Source: Deltaproteobacteria bacterium UBA2385 (GTDB lineage Bacteria; Myxococcota_A; UBA796; UBA2385). From it: DNA of 5,611 nt. A model generated the notes under the pieces. It was not told the DNA's origin. It ran no database searches and saw only the letters and a list, made by a program, of their open reading frames with translations. Position 1 is the first letter of the stretch. Every line of letters begins with the position of its first letter. The translations under genes were made by a program, and so were the position numbers. Shown here in pieces: positions 5,577-5,611 of the stretch. The stretch lies in NCBI GenBank assembly GCA_002343455.1, contig DDSR01000205.1:1-5611 (forward strand). Reading direction: 5' to 3'.

Positions 5577-5611
5577 GCTGAAGGGGACAGGATTGATCGG
5601 TAGACCTGAAC
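5577..5611. other. Non-coding tail with a GGGGACAG motif
   Basis: The 35 bases after the last stop are less GC-rich than the genes. They contain AAGGGGACAGGATTGATC from 5581. There is no hairpin plus T-run and no supported start codon. The motif superficially recalls short AAGGGGACAG-type sequences that I remember beside REP-associated transposases, but the window ends before that could be judged. Confidence 0.25.

Noticed and set aside
2622..5611. A separate short precursor peptide gene for the radical SAM enzyme
   Set aside because: The genes overlap or abut, leaving no intergenic space. No short frame with a leader plus a Cys/Ser/Thr-rich core stands out, so none is annotated.

Overview
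This window looks like chromosomal DNA from a very GC-rich bacterium. G and C dominate nearly every third codon position, GTG starts are used freely, and long open frames appear on the non-coding strand as a by-product. The gene types suggest a myxobacterium-like or other deltaproteobacterial lineage: an agmatinase-family ureohydrolase with a DAHADLR motif, a radical SAM/SPASM protein with a hydrophobic N-terminal extension, and lineage-specific membrane proteins. That placement is inferred from style, not from a marker gene.

Layout. A single gene on the minus strand (35-1510) encodes a six-transmembrane, voltage-sensor-type ion channel fused to a cytoplasmic RCK (TrkA-N/TrkA-C) gating module. 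Its selectivity filter departs from the potassium signature. Diverging from it, across a gap of only about 44 bases, five plus-strand genes fill almost everything else: an agmatinase-family metallohydrolase (1555-2625), a signal-peptide/helical-domain protein with a membrane-embedded C-terminus (2622-3524), a radical SAM/SPASM enzyme (3521-4834), a 96-residue three-helix membrane protein (about 4849-5139), and a 146-residue four-helix membrane protein (5136-5576). Three of the four junctions are 4-base stop/start overlaps (GTGA, GTGA, ATGA). The fourth is either a 14-base gap or a short overlap, depending on the start chosen. This is the signature of one translationally coupled operon.

How the genes may work together. 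The last four genes look like a membrane-associated radical SAM locus: a SPASM-type maturase whose own N-terminus carries a cysteine/serine motif plus a hydrophobic helix, surrounded by three otherwise unrecognised membrane proteins. No free-standing precursor peptide is visible. The modified substrate may therefore be one of the membrane proteins, the enzyme's own N-terminal segment, or something encoded elsewhere. The agmatinase-family gene is physically coupled to this set, but I see no biochemical logic that ties it in. The channel is transcribed separately and may simply be a neighbour. No RNA genes, insertion sequences, CRISPR arrays or clear terminators are visible.
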